This document shows positions 19,824 through 32,988 of a stretch of 64,000 nucleotides of DNA, in pieces. This DNA comes from Dysgonomonadaceae bacterium zrk40 (lineage in GTDB: Bacteria > Bacteroidota > Bacteroidia > Bacteroidales > Dysgonomonadaceae). The position numbers and the translations under genes were made by a program. The stretch lies in the NCBI GenBank assembly GCA_016916535.1, contig CP070276.1, positions 2,232,001 through 2,296,000 on the forward strand. The letters are read 5' to 3'. The notes under the pieces are model-generated. The model did not search any database. It was not told the origin of the DNA and saw only the letters and a program-made list of their open reading frames with translations. The stretch's first letter is position 1. Each line of letters starts with the position of its first letter.

Positions 19824-20642
19824 TCATGCATCAATTTGATCGTAAAAGCGATTGATCTCATCAGAGTACTGTTCGAAGTCGCTCTGGAAAGGGAGTTGCT
19901 GAATGCCTTTGTCGGTTGCATAGCGGATTAGTTCCGGGTCAACCTTATCGCTTCCCATGATGATGCCATCTGAAAAGTCAATGGCCAGCTTCATCAGCTT
20001 GGTGTAATCAATCGTGCCAAGCGCTTTTACAGCTTCAACCTCTTTGTCTCCAATGCCGTCATATCGCAGCTTGCCGGCAAAGTCGGGTTGGAAGGGTCTG
20101 GAAAACGACTCGTCATAGAGTGAGCAAATCACTTTGCTGTTTCTAAAACAGGGATCGTCTGCATAACCCTTTTTGATGTAGAGTGGGGCCAACGCTGAAA
20201 ACCAACCATGGCAGTGAATTACGTCAGGCACCCATCGTAGCTTCTTGATGGTTTCCATTACACCGCGAATGAAGAAAATACTTCTTTCATCATTGTCTTC
20301 ATATTCTGCTCCTTCTTTGTCGGTCAGTAGTTCCTTGGTTTGGAAATAGTCTTCATTGTCGATGAAGTAGACCTGCATTCGAGCCGCTTGAATCGAGGCC
20401 ACCTTGATGATCAGCGAATGGTCGGAGTCGTCGATGATCAGGTTCATCCCTGAGAGACGGATCACTTCGTGCAATTGGTTGCGGCGTTCGTTAATCGGTC
20501 CGTACTTGGGCATAAAGGCTCTGATTTCTTTTCCTTTTTCCTGGATGGCTTGTGGTAAGAAGCGTGAAGTGTTCGAGATGGGAGTTTCGTCGAGATAAGG
20601 GTATATTTCCTGCGTAATGTACAATATTTTTTTCTGGGACAT
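19824..20642 (-). CDS. Starch/glycogen synthase catalytic-domain protein (GT5), single domain
   Basis: 272 residues matching only the N-terminal GT5 domain of glycogen synthase (KILYITQEIYPYLDET start, GKEIRAFMPKYG, VIHCHGWFSALAPLY). Full-length GlgA is ~480-550 residues with a second GT-B Rossmann domain; that half is absent and I find no remnant downstream. The usual ADP-glucose KxGGL motif near the start is also not evident. It may therefore be a specialised single-domain protein rather than an active synthase. Divergent from panC across a 294-bp AT-rich gap. Confidence 0.85.
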   Translation of the reverse strand: MSQKKILYITQEIYPYLDETPISNTSRFLPQAIQEKGKEIRAFMPKYGPINERRNQLHEVIRLSGMNLIIDDSDHSLIIKVASIQAARMQVYFIDNEDYFQTKELLTDKEGAEYEDNDERSIFFIRGVMETIKKLRWVPDVIHCHGWFSALAPLYIKKGYADDPCFRNSKVICSLYDESFSRPFQPDFAGKLRYDGIGDKEVEAVKALGTIDYTKLMKLAIDFSDGIIMGSDKVDPELIRYATDKGIQQLPFQSDFEQYSDEINRFYDQIDA

Positions 20643-20936
20643 GGAGCTAATTCTCTAAATTTGAGTACAAAGATAATAAAAAAAAATCAGACAATAACAA
20701 AATAAAAAGATGTCAATTTTATAATCAGCACTATAATAGGACTATAACAGGTTTATTGCGTTTTTCTGAATCTTTTTTTGCCGATGGATTACTTGTTCAT
20801 TGCCACAAAATCAGCAATGCAACGGTTTATATTTCAACAATCCGTGAAAGAAAGCTAATTATTTTCTCAATGAAGGCAAATTTCTTCTCTATGTGGCAAA
20901 TATTTTGTTGCTTTGCAGACTGAAACAAAATAATCA

Positions 20937-21779
20937 ATGAAAGTTATTCATACTGTTTCCGGTCTCAACCTGGCACTGCAATCTATTCGCTGCAAGGGCG
21001 ATTCTATAGGGTTTGTACCTACAATGGGGGCGTTACATGAAGGTCATGCAACACTAATCCGGCAAAGCATTGCAGAGAATGAATGTACGGTGGTAAGCCT
21101 TTTTGTGAACCCCACGCAGTTCAACAACAGTGATGATCTGCTGCTCTATCCCCGTACTCCGGAGGCAGATGAACAATTGTTGCAGGAGTTGGGGGTAGAC
21201 TTTCTGTTTGCTCCTTCTGCAGAGGAGGTTTATCCGGAGCCGGACAGAAGGGTATTCGATTTTGGAGTGCTTGACAAAGTGATGGAAGGTCGCTATCGTC
21301 CCGGTCATTTCAATGGTGTAGCCCAGGTGGTAAGTCGCTTGTTCAGCTTCGTGCAGCCTGATAAAGTCTATTTCGGAGAGAAAGATTTCCAACAACTGGC
21401 CATCGTGCGTGAGATGACCGCAATGCTACATATCCCGGTGGAGATCGTGGGTGTGCCCATCGTGCGGGAGCAGTCGGGATTGGCCATGAGCAGCCGCAAT
21501 CAACGTTTGTCGCTTCCGGAGCGGGAGCAGGCCTCTCGTATTTACCATGTTTTGCGTGACAGCCTACAAAAGAAGAGAGACTGTGCCCCACAGGAAATTG
21601 CATCGTGGGTTGTTCAGGAGATAAACAAAGTGCCCGGTTTACGTGTTGAATATTACGAAATTGTAGACGGATATTCACTCCAACCTCTTGCCTCCTGGGG
21701 TGAGAGTGATTGGCCGGTGGGTTGCATCGCCGTTTATTGTGGTGAAGTGCGTTTAATCGACAACATCAGTTACAGATAA
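20937..21779 (+). CDS. panC: Pantothenate synthetase
   Basis: Condenses pantoate and beta-alanine with ATP, in the coenzyme A pathway. The 280 residues show the PTMGALHEGH nucleotide motif (~29-38), VYFGEKDFQQL, and SSRNQRLS. panD, which supplies the beta-alanine, follows 6 bases downstream, so the two form a tight operon closed by the hairpin at 22161-22193. Confidence 0.97.
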   Translation: MKVIHTVSGLNLALQSIRCKGDSIGFVPTMGALHEGHATLIRQSIAENECTVVSLFVNPTQFNNSDDLLLYPRTPEADEQLLQELGVDFLFAPSAEEVYPEPDRRVFDFGVLDKVMEGRYRPGHFNGVAQVVSRLFSFVQPDKVYFGEKDFQQLAIVREMTAMLHIPVEIVGVPIVREQSGLAMSSRNQRLSLPEREQASRIYHVLRDSLQKKRDCAPQEIASWVVQEINKVPGLRVEYYEIVDGYSLQPLASWGESDWPVGCIAVYCGEVRLIDNISYR

Positions 21780-21785
21780 TAAGTT

Positions 21786-22139
21786 ATGTGGGTAGAGACA
21801 TTAAAATCAAAGATACACAAGGCAACAGTCACCGATGCCAATCTCAATTACGAGGGTAGCATCACCATCGACGAGAATCTGATCGATGCCGCGGGAATGT
21901 TTGTGCACGAGAAAGTTGCGGTAGTGAACAACAACAATGGTGAGCGATTCGAGACCTATATTATTCGCGGGGAACGCGGATCAGGGACCATTTGTCTCAA
22001 TGGCGCAGCAGCCCGTAAGGTACAGGTAGGGGATGTGATCATCATCATGAGTTATGCTCTCCTTCCGCTGGAAGAGGCAAAGTCATTTGTTCCCACTGTG
22101 ATCAACCTCGAGCCTGGCTCCAACAACATCCGCAGGTAA
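21786..22139 (+). CDS. panD: Aspartate 1-decarboxylase
   Basis: Makes beta-alanine from aspartate for pantothenate synthesis. The 117-residue proenzyme carries the self-cleavage site Gly-Ser in NYEGSITID (Ser25 becomes the pyruvoyl group), plus the conserved [17 protein letters not shown]. Length is typical. Second gene of the panC-panD unit. Confidence 0.97.
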   Translation: MWVETLKSKIHKATVTDANLNYEGSITIDENLIDAAGMFVHEKVAVVNNNNGERFETYIIRGERGSGTICLNGAAARKVQVGDVIIIMSYALLPLEEAKSFVPTVINLEPGSNNIRR

Positions 22140-22160
22140 CATTTGAAGTCAAAGAACCTG

Positions 22161-22193
22161 CCGCCGGTAGTGAATCACATCGGCGGTTTTTTT
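22161..22193 (+). terminator. Rho-independent terminator after panD
   Basis: CCGCCG (22161-22166) pairs with CGGCGG (22181-22186), an inner GTG/CAC pair is possible, and a run of seven T follows. It closes the panC-panD operon 22 bases after the stop. Confidence 0.8.
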
Positions 22194-22206
22194 ATGAAAC
22201 CACAAA

Positions 22207-23529
22207 GTGTACAGCAATAAACAGATTCTAAAGGTTAGTTCACCCATCCTGCTAAGCTTGCTGGCGCAGAACATCATTCAGGTGATTGATACCGCCTTCC
22301 TCGGCCGTGTGGGGGAGGTGGAGCTGGGTGCGTCTGCCCTGGCAGGGATCATTTACATTGCCATCTACACCCTGGCCTTTGGTTTCAGTATGGGGAGTCA
22401 AATCCTCATAGGGCGGCGCAACGGTGAGGGGAACTACCATAAGATCGGCGAGATTGTGATCCAGGGGATCCTCTTCCTGTTGATCCCGGCACTCTTGCTG
22501 ATTCCCCTGCTTCGTTACGCTGCGGTTCACTGGCTGCCGGCAATGTTCGCATCGCAGGATGTGGCAGGCGCGGTTACAGACTACATGGTGTGGCGTGTCT
22601 TCGGCCTTCTCTTTGCTTTTACCAACGTGATGTTTCGTGCCTTCTATATCGGCATTGCACGTACGAAAGTACTGACCATCAATGCGGTGGTGATGGGGCT
22701 GGTCAATGTGGTGTTCGACTATGGGTTAATCTTCGGGAATCTGGGTATGCCGGAAATGGGCATGGCCGGAGCAGCTATTGCTTCAGTGATAGCAGAGATG
22801 GCATCCACAATCTTTTTCATCCTCTATACACGTAAGACAGCCAATCCACACCAATATGGCTTCACCACAATACGCTTTCAGTGGCCGGTGATCAAGAAGA
22901 TACTGGATATCTCCATCTTCATGATGGTGCAATACCTCTTATCGGTGGGCACCTGGATGCTTTTCTTTCTCTTCATCGAGAACTATATGGGTGAGCGATC
23001 GCTCGCGGTAACCAATATCGTACGCAGTTTCTACACCATTTTCACCATTCCCTCTCATGCTTTGGGGTCCTCCACCAGCACGTTGGTGAGCAACACCATC
23101 GGTGCCGGGAGGAACAGTGAAGTGCTTCAGCTGGTTAAACGAATCTCACTCCTTAGCATGGGCGTGATGTTACTTGTCATCTTGGTGATCTCACTCTTCC
23201 CGCGGCTCATGATACACATCTATACTGACGATCCCTCGTTGATAAGCGATACGGTGGTTCCGCTCTACGTGCTGATCTCGTCACTGCCCCTCTACAGTGT
23301 GGGCACAGTGCTCTTCAGTGCCGTCTCCGGTACCGGCAACACCCGTACAGCTCTCGGTTTCGAGATCTTCACCCTGTTCTTCTACCTGGCCTACATGTGG
23401 CTGGTGATTATCTTCCTCCGTTTGTCAGTAGCTGTTGCCTGGACCACCGAGCATGTCTACTGGATCTTCCTGATGACCCTCTCTTTCTATTATCTCCGCA
23501 GCGGGAAATGGAAAGATCGCAAGATTTAA
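22207..23529 (+). CDS. MATE-family efflux transporter
   Basis: 440-residue inner-membrane transporter with ~12 hydrophobic segments and two MatE repeats (SSPILLSLLAQNIIQVIDTAFLGR in the first, a similar arrangement near residue 235). Exports cations, drugs or metabolites in exchange for Na+ or H+; substrate unknown. GTG at 22207 is the likely start: an in-frame TGA lies 12 bases upstream, and the next ATG in this frame is too far inside the first membrane segment. Confidence 0.92.
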   Translation: MYSNKQILKVSSPILLSLLAQNIIQVIDTAFLGRVGEVELGASALAGIIYIAIYTLAFGFSMGSQILIGRRNGEGNYHKIGEIVIQGILFLLIPALLLIPLLRYAAVHWLPAMFASQDVAGAVTDYMVWRVFGLLFAFTNVMFRAFYIGIARTKVLTINAVVMGLVNVVFDYGLIFGNLGMPEMGMAGAAIASVIAEMASTIFFILYTRKTANPHQYGFTTIRFQWPVIKKILDISIFMMVQYLLSVGTWMLFFLFIENYMGERSLAVTNIVRSFYTIFTIPSHALGSSTSTLVSNTIGAGRNSEVLQLVKRISLLSMGVMLLVILVISLFPRLMIHIYTDDPSLISDTVVPLYVLISSLPLYSVGTVLFSAVSGTGNTRTALGFEIFTLFFYLAYMWLVIIFLRLSVAVAWTTEHVYWIFLMTLSFYYLRSGKWKDRKI

Positions 23530-23568
23530 GCATTTTTACTATCTTTATCTCCCAATAAGTTGCTAGTT

Positions 23569-24636
23569 ATGGGATCAAGGATATTCTGCATTGCCTTTTT
23601 ACTCCTCTCGGTGCTCACTTCTCCCGCACAGGAGTTTCGTTGGAGTACCGGTATGGATTACTTCTTCGATAATATGGAGTATAAACCTTCGCCATATGCC
23701 GATGCCCGTACCCTACAGGGTATCTGGTTAAACGCCCTGGGAGTTGTGGAATGGGACAGTTCCCACACCTTGGTTGCTGGGGTGAACCTGCTGAAGATGC
23801 CGGGGATGCGTCGTGCTGTTGACAAGGCTGAGGTCACGCTCTACTACAAATATGAAAACGAAAAGGTGCAGTTTCGTGCCGGTGCGTTCCCCCGCAGGGA
23901 GGTGCTCTCCAATTACTCAGATTTTTTTTTCAGAGATTCGGTGAATCAGTTTATGCCGCTGATGCAGGGTCTCTTCTGGCAGTTCGGCAGGGAGACTAAC
24001 TTTTTCAACGCCTGGATGGACTGGACCGGTTATTCTACCGCCGAGGAACGTGAGAGTTTCTTCCTGGGTTTCTCCGGCAAAGCGAGCAAAGGCCTTTTTT
24101 TTGCTGATTTCCAATCCAACCTCTTTCATCTTGCCGGCAACTACCCCAACGACGGACGCTACGGCGTGAGTGAGGTGATCCAGGGTATCGCTTCAGCGGG
24201 GTTGCAGTATGACAGGGGAAGCAATTTTCAGGTGATGGCTTCGGCAGGTATCTTTGCAGGTGTGGAACGTGACCGCAAGGCAGAGGAGACTTATATCCCC
24301 ATTGGTTTTATTGCACGATTCAATGCCGAATACATGGGGTTCGGCACCGAGAACAACCTCTATGCGGGAGATCCCCGCATGCGTCTTTTTGAGAGATATG
24401 GCAGTCAGCTTTACCGGGGTAATCCATTCCTGCAGGGAAGCCGCTATCTGCAAAGCAAATGGTATATTCGTCTCATTGAAACGGGGAGAACGAAGCTACG
24501 ACTCAACTGCAATTTGCATTTCAGCGAGGGGGAATTGTTCTTCCAACAAGCACTGAATCTCTCTGTAACGGTCGGAACCCTTACGCCAGGGGAACGCAGC
24601 AACAGTGAGTATCCCTGGATGCGTTTTTTTCAATAA
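23569..24636 (+). CDS. Predicted outer-membrane beta-barrel protein, function unknown
   Basis: 355 residues from ATG 23569 (a TTG at 23560 is less likely). A signal peptide is clear (hydrophobic ~4-18, then SPAQ). The mature part consists of alternating hydrophobic/polar strands rich in Tyr, Phe and Trp with turns, as in porin-like barrels, and ends close to an aromatic residue (RFFQ). I do not recognise a named family. It starts 39 bases after the MATE gene and ends 12 bases before ligA, so it may share their transcript. Confidence 0.7.
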   Translation: MGSRIFCIAFLLLSVLTSPAQEFRWSTGMDYFFDNMEYKPSPYADARTLQGIWLNALGVVEWDSSHTLVAGVNLLKMPGMRRAVDKAEVTLYYKYENEKVQFRAGAFPRREVLSNYSDFFFRDSVNQFMPLMQGLFWQFGRETNFFNAWMDWTGYSTAEERESFFLGFSGKASKGLFFADFQSNLFHLAGNYPNDGRYGVSEVIQGIASAGLQYDRGSNFQVMASAGIFAGVERDRKAEETYIPIGFIARFNAEYMGFGTENNLYAGDPRMRLFERYGSQLYRGNPFLQGSRYLQSKWYIRLIETGRTKLRLNCNLHFSEGELFFQQALNLSVTVGTLTPGERSNSEYPWMRFFQ

Positions 24637-26649
<2,013 letters not shown>

Positions 26650-26658
26650 CAGGGAGGT

Positions 26659-27549
26659 TTATTCCTCCATGTTGAAGCTGCTTGTGCCAATGTGGTGCCC
26701 ATCGGCAAAGATATCTGCTTTGAAGGTGCCCGGCATCAGGAACTCCTCGATATCCCAGTAGAGGGTTACCGGTATCTCTTCGCCTCCATATTCCACAATA
26801 CGATGCATGGAATAAAGAATATCCCTGTTCTCATAGGGGAAGGTATGGGTGGGACTCTTGGAGAGTACTGTCCCATCGGGTGTCATCAGTCGCACGTAAA
26901 TGCTTCGCTCTCCCGGTTCAGTGGTGATGTTGCGGGCGATGGTGAAGGAGACCACAAACTGACTGCTGCGACTGAGCCTCGACTGCTCCCTGCCACGGTT
27001 GTTCACTGCCTTCACCGCGATGTTGGTAGCCACCAGCTGTGCAGCCAACGACACTTTCTCTGTCAGTTCTTCTTTCTCCTGTGATACTTGTGTCAGTGTA
27101 CGGTTGGTCTCATTAAACTGGCGTGTAATCTGCCGATTTTCAGCCCGCAGCTCTTCATTCAGTCGGTTAAGGGAGTCAATCTGATGGATGTAGGAGCGCA
27201 GCACCTTTCGCAAAGTGGAAAGCTCATCTTTTAGTCGTCTGATCTCTGCCTGGTCGGTGGCTTTTGTCATGCGCAGCTCCTCCTGGAGGCGCATCACCTT
27301 CGTCCGTTCGTTCTCCAGCTTGTATAGTAGTGAGTCGTTCTGTACACTGAACTTGAACCCTTCATACTGTAGTGAGATCGCTTCGTACTCATCCTCCAAC
27401 TCCTGTTTGTCGAGGGTAAACTGTTGCTGCATATCTTCAATTTCAGCATTCTTGTTTACCAGGAAGCCAATTGCGATGGCCAACACGATGGCCAACACTC
27501 CGATGACGGCGATCAGTTGAGCTGTTCTTTCCTTAAAGTCAAATTTCAT
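26659..27549 (-). CDS. Membrane-anchored coiled-coil protein, function unknown
   Basis: 296 residues: a short basic cytoplasmic start, one membrane segment (~13-31), a long heptad-rich coiled coil (~35-175, many Glu/Lys/Leu), and a C-terminal globular beta-rich domain (~190-290) that looks like an Ig-like or jelly-roll fold (RSIYVRLMTPDGTVLS, ITLYWDIEEF-like stretch). This gives a membrane stalk with an extracytoplasmic head. I do not recognise a named family. Convergent with ligA, 9 bases between the stops. Confidence 0.75.
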   Translation of the reverse strand: MKFDFKERTAQLIAVIGVLAIVLAIAIGFLVNKNAEIEDMQQQFTLDKQELEDEYEAISLQYEGFKFSVQNDSLLYKLENERTKVMRLQEELRMTKATDQAEIRRLKDELSTLRKVLRSYIHQIDSLNRLNEELRAENRQITRQFNETNRTLTQVSQEKEELTEKVSLAAQLVATNIAVKAVNNRGREQSRLSRSSQFVVSFTIARNITTEPGERSIYVRLMTPDGTVLSKSPTHTFPYENRDILYSMHRIVEYGGEEIPVTLYWDIEEFLMPGTFKADIFADGHHIGTSSFNMEE

Positions 27550-27696
27550 CTAAACCCTTATTTTTCAATCGGGAGCAAAATTAACCGTTTTCACCTGAAA
27601 AGCCAATGAAGCGATCCCCTTTTTCATTAATTTAAGATTTCCTCATTCCTCCCGTGCGAAGGCGATGGGGGAGAGTGTTCCCCGCCTCGCAGATCC

Positions 27697-28611
27697 CTAA
27701 AAGATCGAGAGGTTTGTCACGGTGGTGAACTGTTCCAGGAAGAGCATTCCCCTGTATGAGTTGCCTTTGCTGTTAAGTCTTGGACTCCAAACGGCAATGA
27801 CATACCTGCCCGGGTGCACTGCCACGATGCCACCCCCCACACCACTTTTACCCGGCAGCCCCACCTTGAAAGTGAACTCGCCTGCTTCATCGTAGAAGCC
27901 ACAGGTCTGCATCAGCGCGTTGGTACGTTTGGTGCGGCTGGGAGAGAGAATGCGTTCCCCCGACCAGGGTACCACCCCGTTGTTGGCCAGGAAGAGGAAA
28001 GTAGATCCAAGTTCTTTGCAGCTCATCTCCAGGGAACAAAGGTGGAAGTAAAGATCCATCACCGTTTCAATCTCGTTTTCAATGTTGCCGAACGATTTCA
28101 TGAGGTAAATCATGGCATAGTTACGGTTTCCCGTCTCTTTTTCTGATTGTGCTACCCTTGGGTTATAGTCGATGGTGTCATTGCCTGAAAGAGCTCTCAC
28201 AAAAGCGAGCATCTCCTCCCTGGGATTATCCAGCTCGCTTACCAGTATATCACAAATGAGGATGGCCCCTGCATTGATAAATGGGTTACGAGGGATGCCT
28301 CTGTCCACTTCCAACTGCAGGAGGGAGTTGAAGGGCGTGCCAGCCGGTTCCAGGTTGGTTCGTTTCCAGACATCACTTTTCAGTCGCCTGTAAGCCATTA
28401 CAAATGAGAGCACCTTGGCGATGCTTTGTATGGAGAATCGCTTCGCTGCATCTCCGTAAGAGTAACCTTTACCCTCTACGGTTTTCAGATGTACACCAAA
28501 CTGATTGGGATCGACAGAAGCCAACTCAGGGATGTAAGCAGCCACTTCACCCCTGTCCTCTATTTTTTGGAGATCACGAAATATCTCTTCGAAAGTTTTC
28601 TCGTAATGCAT
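27697..28611 (-). CDS. glsA: Glutaminase A
   Basis: Hydrolyses glutamine to glutamate and ammonia. The 304 residues belong to the beta-lactamase-like serine-dependent glutaminase family, with the SIQSIAKV block holding the Ser-x-x-Lys pair, NPFINAGAI, and the GKSGVGGGI block near the C-terminus. ATG at 28611 is chosen because the family begins at about MHYEKTFEE and total length then matches (~305); an in-frame start at 28692 would add 27 unlike residues. Confidence 0.93.
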   Translation of the reverse strand: MHYEKTFEEIFRDLQKIEDRGEVAAYIPELASVDPNQFGVHLKTVEGKGYSYGDAAKRFSIQSIAKVLSFVMAYRRLKSDVWKRTNLEPAGTPFNSLLQLEVDRGIPRNPFINAGAILICDILVSELDNPREEMLAFVRALSGNDTIDYNPRVAQSEKETGNRNYAMIYLMKSFGNIENEIETVMDLYFHLCSLEMSCKELGSTFLFLANNGVVPWSGERILSPSRTKRTNALMQTCGFYDEAGEFTFKVGLPGKSGVGGGIVAVHPGRYVIAVWSPRLNSKGNSYRGMLFLEQFTTVTNLSIF

Positions 28612-28739
28612 GATCTGGAAGGCTAAACAGTAAGGTTCAATTTCTAAGGCAAAGATAATCGGAAAAGAGATAGAGAGGGGGATTTGTGACATTTTTTTCT
28701 ATCTTTATCGTTCCAAACATTAAAGTAAAAACTGCAACG

Positions 28740-30908
28740 ATGAAAAGATCACTTGTAAGTCTGTGCCTCTCCTTTTTGCTCTTTTCTCCTCTCTTTGCCG
28801 ATGAGGGGATGTGGATGATTCACCTGCTGAGACAGCAGAAACTGGCTGAGATGCAACAGATGGGATTGAAACTGGATGATGTGGATATCTACAACCCCGA
28901 TGGCTCCTCTCTTAAGGATGCCGTGGTACAGTTTGGAAGAGGTTGTACGGGTGAGGTGATTTCGCCAAACGGGCTGGTGCTCACCAATCACCACTGTGGA
29001 TACGGACAGATACAGCAGCATAGCACCCTGGAACGCAACTATCTGGAAGAGGGGTTCTGGGCCATGTCGCCCGAGGAGGAACTCCCCAATCCCGGGCTTA
29101 CGGTGACCTTCATTGAGGGGATTGAAGAGGTGACCGATTGGGTGAAGGAGTGCCTGGAACGAGACAGGGCGGACGACACAGAAGGCCTCTTTTATCTCTC
29201 ACCTTCTTATCTGAATCGCCTTGCACGTCAGAAAGCAGGGGAGCAGTTTCTGGCTGACCATCCCGGTACGGAAGTGGAAATTAAACCCTTCTTCGATGGA
29301 AATCAATATTACCTCTTTACCAAAAAAGTCTATTCAGACATACGGCTTGTGGGTGCCCCTCCAAGTGCCATCGGTAAGTTTGGTGCCGACACCGACAATT
29401 GGATGTGGCCACGCCACACGGGAGATTTCAATCTTTTTCGTGTCTATGCAGACAAGGATGGCAATCCTGCTCCCTATGCAGCAACCAATGTGCCGTTACG
29501 TCCCAAGCGGTGGTTTCCCATCTCCACAGCCGGGGTTGAGGAGGGTGATTTTGCCATGATGCTTGGTTTTCCCGGCACTACCCATGCCTATTATACATCG
29601 TGGGAGGTGGCTGAGCGACGTGATATTGACAATGCAGTGCGCATAGCCATGCGTGCAGTGCGCCAGGAGGCGATGCTGGAGGAGATGCTGCGTGATCCGG
29701 CAGTGAAAATCCAGTATGCCTCCAAATATTCAGGTTCAACCAATGGCTACAAGAACGCCATTGGCAGCAGTTGGGCAATCGATAAGCGTGATTTTGAGCA
29801 ACAGAAGAGCGTCATGCAGGAGCGACTTCTGGAGTGGGCAGCGACGAACAACCAGGCGAAATATGGGGATGCCCTTGCAGAAATTGAGCGAATCGTGACT
29901 GAAAGGGCTTCATTGCGCTACCGTAGCTGGATGCTGACGGAGGCTATTCTCCGGGGTATAGAATTTGCGGCGGTGCCCACCGAGACTGCTGAAGCCCTCT
30001 CTGTTGCCTTGTCCGAGAATGATCAAGAGCGGATTGATGCGTTGATTGATCAGTTGTCGGATGAATTTCATCAATTCAACAACAAGGATTACAACAGAGA
30101 GGTAGATCGCAAGGTGGCACGGGCCATGTTGAAGGCTTATACTGATGGTGTGCAGCTGGAACTTCAACCCACAATCTTCACTGTTCTTCACGATCGCTTT
30201 TCCGGTGATATTGATCGCTTTGTGGATCATCTGCTCGATCACTCCCTTTTTGGCAACGCTGAAGCGATGCAACAATTTATGGAGCATCCTTCGCGGGAGA
30301 CTTTACGCAACGACCCGCTGTTTACCTTTGCACGTTCGGTGCGCGAGGAGTCACGCACACTGCAAAGTGAGCTGGCCAGGTTCGAACCCCCATTCCGCTT
30401 GGCGCGACGCACCTTGCTGGAGGGACTGCTGGCCATGGAGGGAGAGCATGCCCTCTTTCCCGATGCCAACCTCACACTGCGTCTCACCTATGGTCAGGTG
30501 AAGGGATACCGGCCTCGTGACGGGGTGGTTTTTACCCATCAAACCACCTTGGATGGCGTAATGGAGAAAGAGGATCCGGACAACTGGGAGTTCGTGGTGC
30601 CTGAGAAACTGAAACGTCTTTACCGGGAGGGTGATTTTGGACCATATGCCTTGCCCGACGGTCGTATGCCGGTTGCTTTTGCTGCCACCACCCACACCAC
30701 CGGGGGCAACTCAGGCAGTCCGGTTCTGAACGGCTGTGGTCAGTTGATTGGCATCAACTTCGACCGCAACTGGGAAGGGGTAGGCGGAGACATCACCTAT
30801 CTACCCGATTACCAACGCAGCATCATCGTTGACATTCGTTATGTGCTTTTCGTGATTGAAAAGTATGCCGGAGCAAATCGCCTCATGGAGGAGATGGAAT
30901 TGCTTTAA
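28740..30908 (+). CDS. dpp11: S46 dipeptidyl peptidase, DPP11 type (Asp/Glu-specific)
   Basis: 722-residue exported serine peptidase that releases dipeptides from the N-terminus of oligopeptides in the periplasm. Start ATG 28740 gives a signal peptide (~1-20, ending near LFADEG). The triad regions are NHHCGYG (His85), the Asp in GADTDNWMWPRH, and GGNSGSP (Ser658). Eighteen residues after the serine is Arg (FDR). In the P. gingivalis enzymes Arg at that site marks DPP11, which prefers acidic P1 residues, and Gly marks DPP7. On that criterion this is DPP11-like. A role in protein fermentation fits such organisms. Confidence 0.93.
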   Translation: MKRSLVSLCLSFLLFSPLFADEGMWMIHLLRQQKLAEMQQMGLKLDDVDIYNPDGSSLKDAVVQFGRGCTGEVISPNGLVLTNHHCGYGQIQQHSTLERNYLEEGFWAMSPEEELPNPGLTVTFIEGIEEVTDWVKECLERDRADDTEGLFYLSPSYLNRLARQKAGEQFLADHPGTEVEIKPFFDGNQYYLFTKKVYSDIRLVGAPPSAIGKFGADTDNWMWPRHTGDFNLFRVYADKDGNPAPYAATNVPLRPKRWFPISTAGVEEGDFAMMLGFPGTTHAYYTSWEVAERRDIDNAVRIAMRAVRQEAMLEEMLRDPAVKIQYASKYSGSTNGYKNAIGSSWAIDKRDFEQQKSVMQERLLEWAATNNQAKYGDALAEIERIVTERASLRYRSWMLTEAILRGIEFAAVPTETAEALSVALSENDQERIDALIDQLSDEFHQFNNKDYNREVDRKVARAMLKAYTDGVQLELQPTIFTVLHDRFSGDIDRFVDHLLDHSLFGNAEAMQQFMEHPSRETLRNDPLFTFARSVREESRTLQSELARFEPPFRLARRTLLEGLLAMEGEHALFPDANLTLRLTYGQVKGYRPRDGVVFTHQTTLDGVMEKEDPDNWEFVVPEKLKRLYREGDFGPYALPDGRMPVAFAATTHTTGGNSGSPVLNGCGQLIGINFDRNWEGVGGDITYLPDYQRSIIVDIRYVLFVIEKYAGANRLMEEMELL

Positions 30909-30997
30909 AACATGGGAAAAAAGTGTGATCATTTTGAGAAACATATCTAAATAAACGCTATATTTGACAAGATATCCATCCCTCAAAATCATAGCCT

Positions 30998-31537
30998 ATG
31001 AAAGCAACGAAACTTACTTTTTTGCTCCTCCTGACGATGTCGCTGGTCATCAGCTGTGGCAGCTCGCGACGTGCAGCGATGGACCAGGCTTCCCGCTTGT
31101 ATGGCCTCTGGGAGGTGAAGGCAATTCATAACAGTGATGAGCCGGGTTATAAACAGATACCACCCGGTATGTTCAAGATGATCTTCCCCAATGGTCAGTT
31201 CATGAATTTTATCTCTACCCAGGAGGGTGCTATCATCACGGTCGACGGTTCCTATCGTATTGAAGGGGATCTTTACACCGAAGAGATCGTCCATTCCTTC
31301 AACAAGAGTCAGGAGGGAAAGCATAACCCTCTGCAGATGAAGCTTTCGCAACAGCATTTTATGTACCTGCGCTGGTTTCAGCCAATTGATGAGTTTGGCA
31401 TGGAACGTAACCGCTGGATTGAGGAGATCTGGCAACGGGTCCGCATTGAGGATCTGGAGGTGAGCAACGTAGATTTGCAGCAGGAGCTCTCCTCCCTGCC
31501 GGTCAACGAAGAGGGGATCAGGAAGGTGATTGAATGA
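30998..31537 (+). CDS. DUF4488-like lipoprotein
   Basis: 179 residues: a lipoprotein signal peptide with lipobox VISC (Cys ~20), followed by a small beta-rich domain beginning LYGLWEVKAI that resembles DUF4488/lipocalin-like proteins of Bacteroidales. Function is unknown; a small periplasmic or outer-membrane-anchored binding protein is inferred. A terminator hairpin lies 18 bases after the stop. Confidence 0.75.
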   Translation: MKATKLTFLLLLTMSLVISCGSSRRAAMDQASRLYGLWEVKAIHNSDEPGYKQIPPGMFKMIFPNGQFMNFISTQEGAIITVDGSYRIEGDLYTEEIVHSFNKSQEGKHNPLQMKLSQQHFMYLRWFQPIDEFGMERNRWIEEIWQRVRIEDLEVSNVDLQQELSSLPVNEEGIRKVIE

Positions 31538-31554
31538 CCTCTCCCAAACGAAAG

Positions 31555-31585
31555 ATGGCGACACCGTGTGTATGTCGCCATTTCT
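31555..31585. terminator. Terminator hairpin between convergent genes
   Basis: Perfect 9-bp stem ATGGCGACA (31555-31563) / TGTCGCCAT (31573-31581), 9-base loop, short T-rich tail. It lies between the plus-strand lipoprotein gene and the minus-strand sulfhydrylase gene and could serve both. Confidence 0.7.
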
Positions 31586-31603
31586 ATCCGATTGAAGCAG
31601 TCC

Positions 31604-32914
<1,311 letters not shown>

Positions 32915-32988
32915 TTAATGTCCCGCAAAAATAGGGGAAATAATGAGAAAATGACATGAAAGGACGGGTATAAGTGATAAATTAACAC

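Noticed and set aside
28740..30908. Assignment as DPP7
   Set aside because: The residue 18 positions after the catalytic serine is Arg, not Gly.
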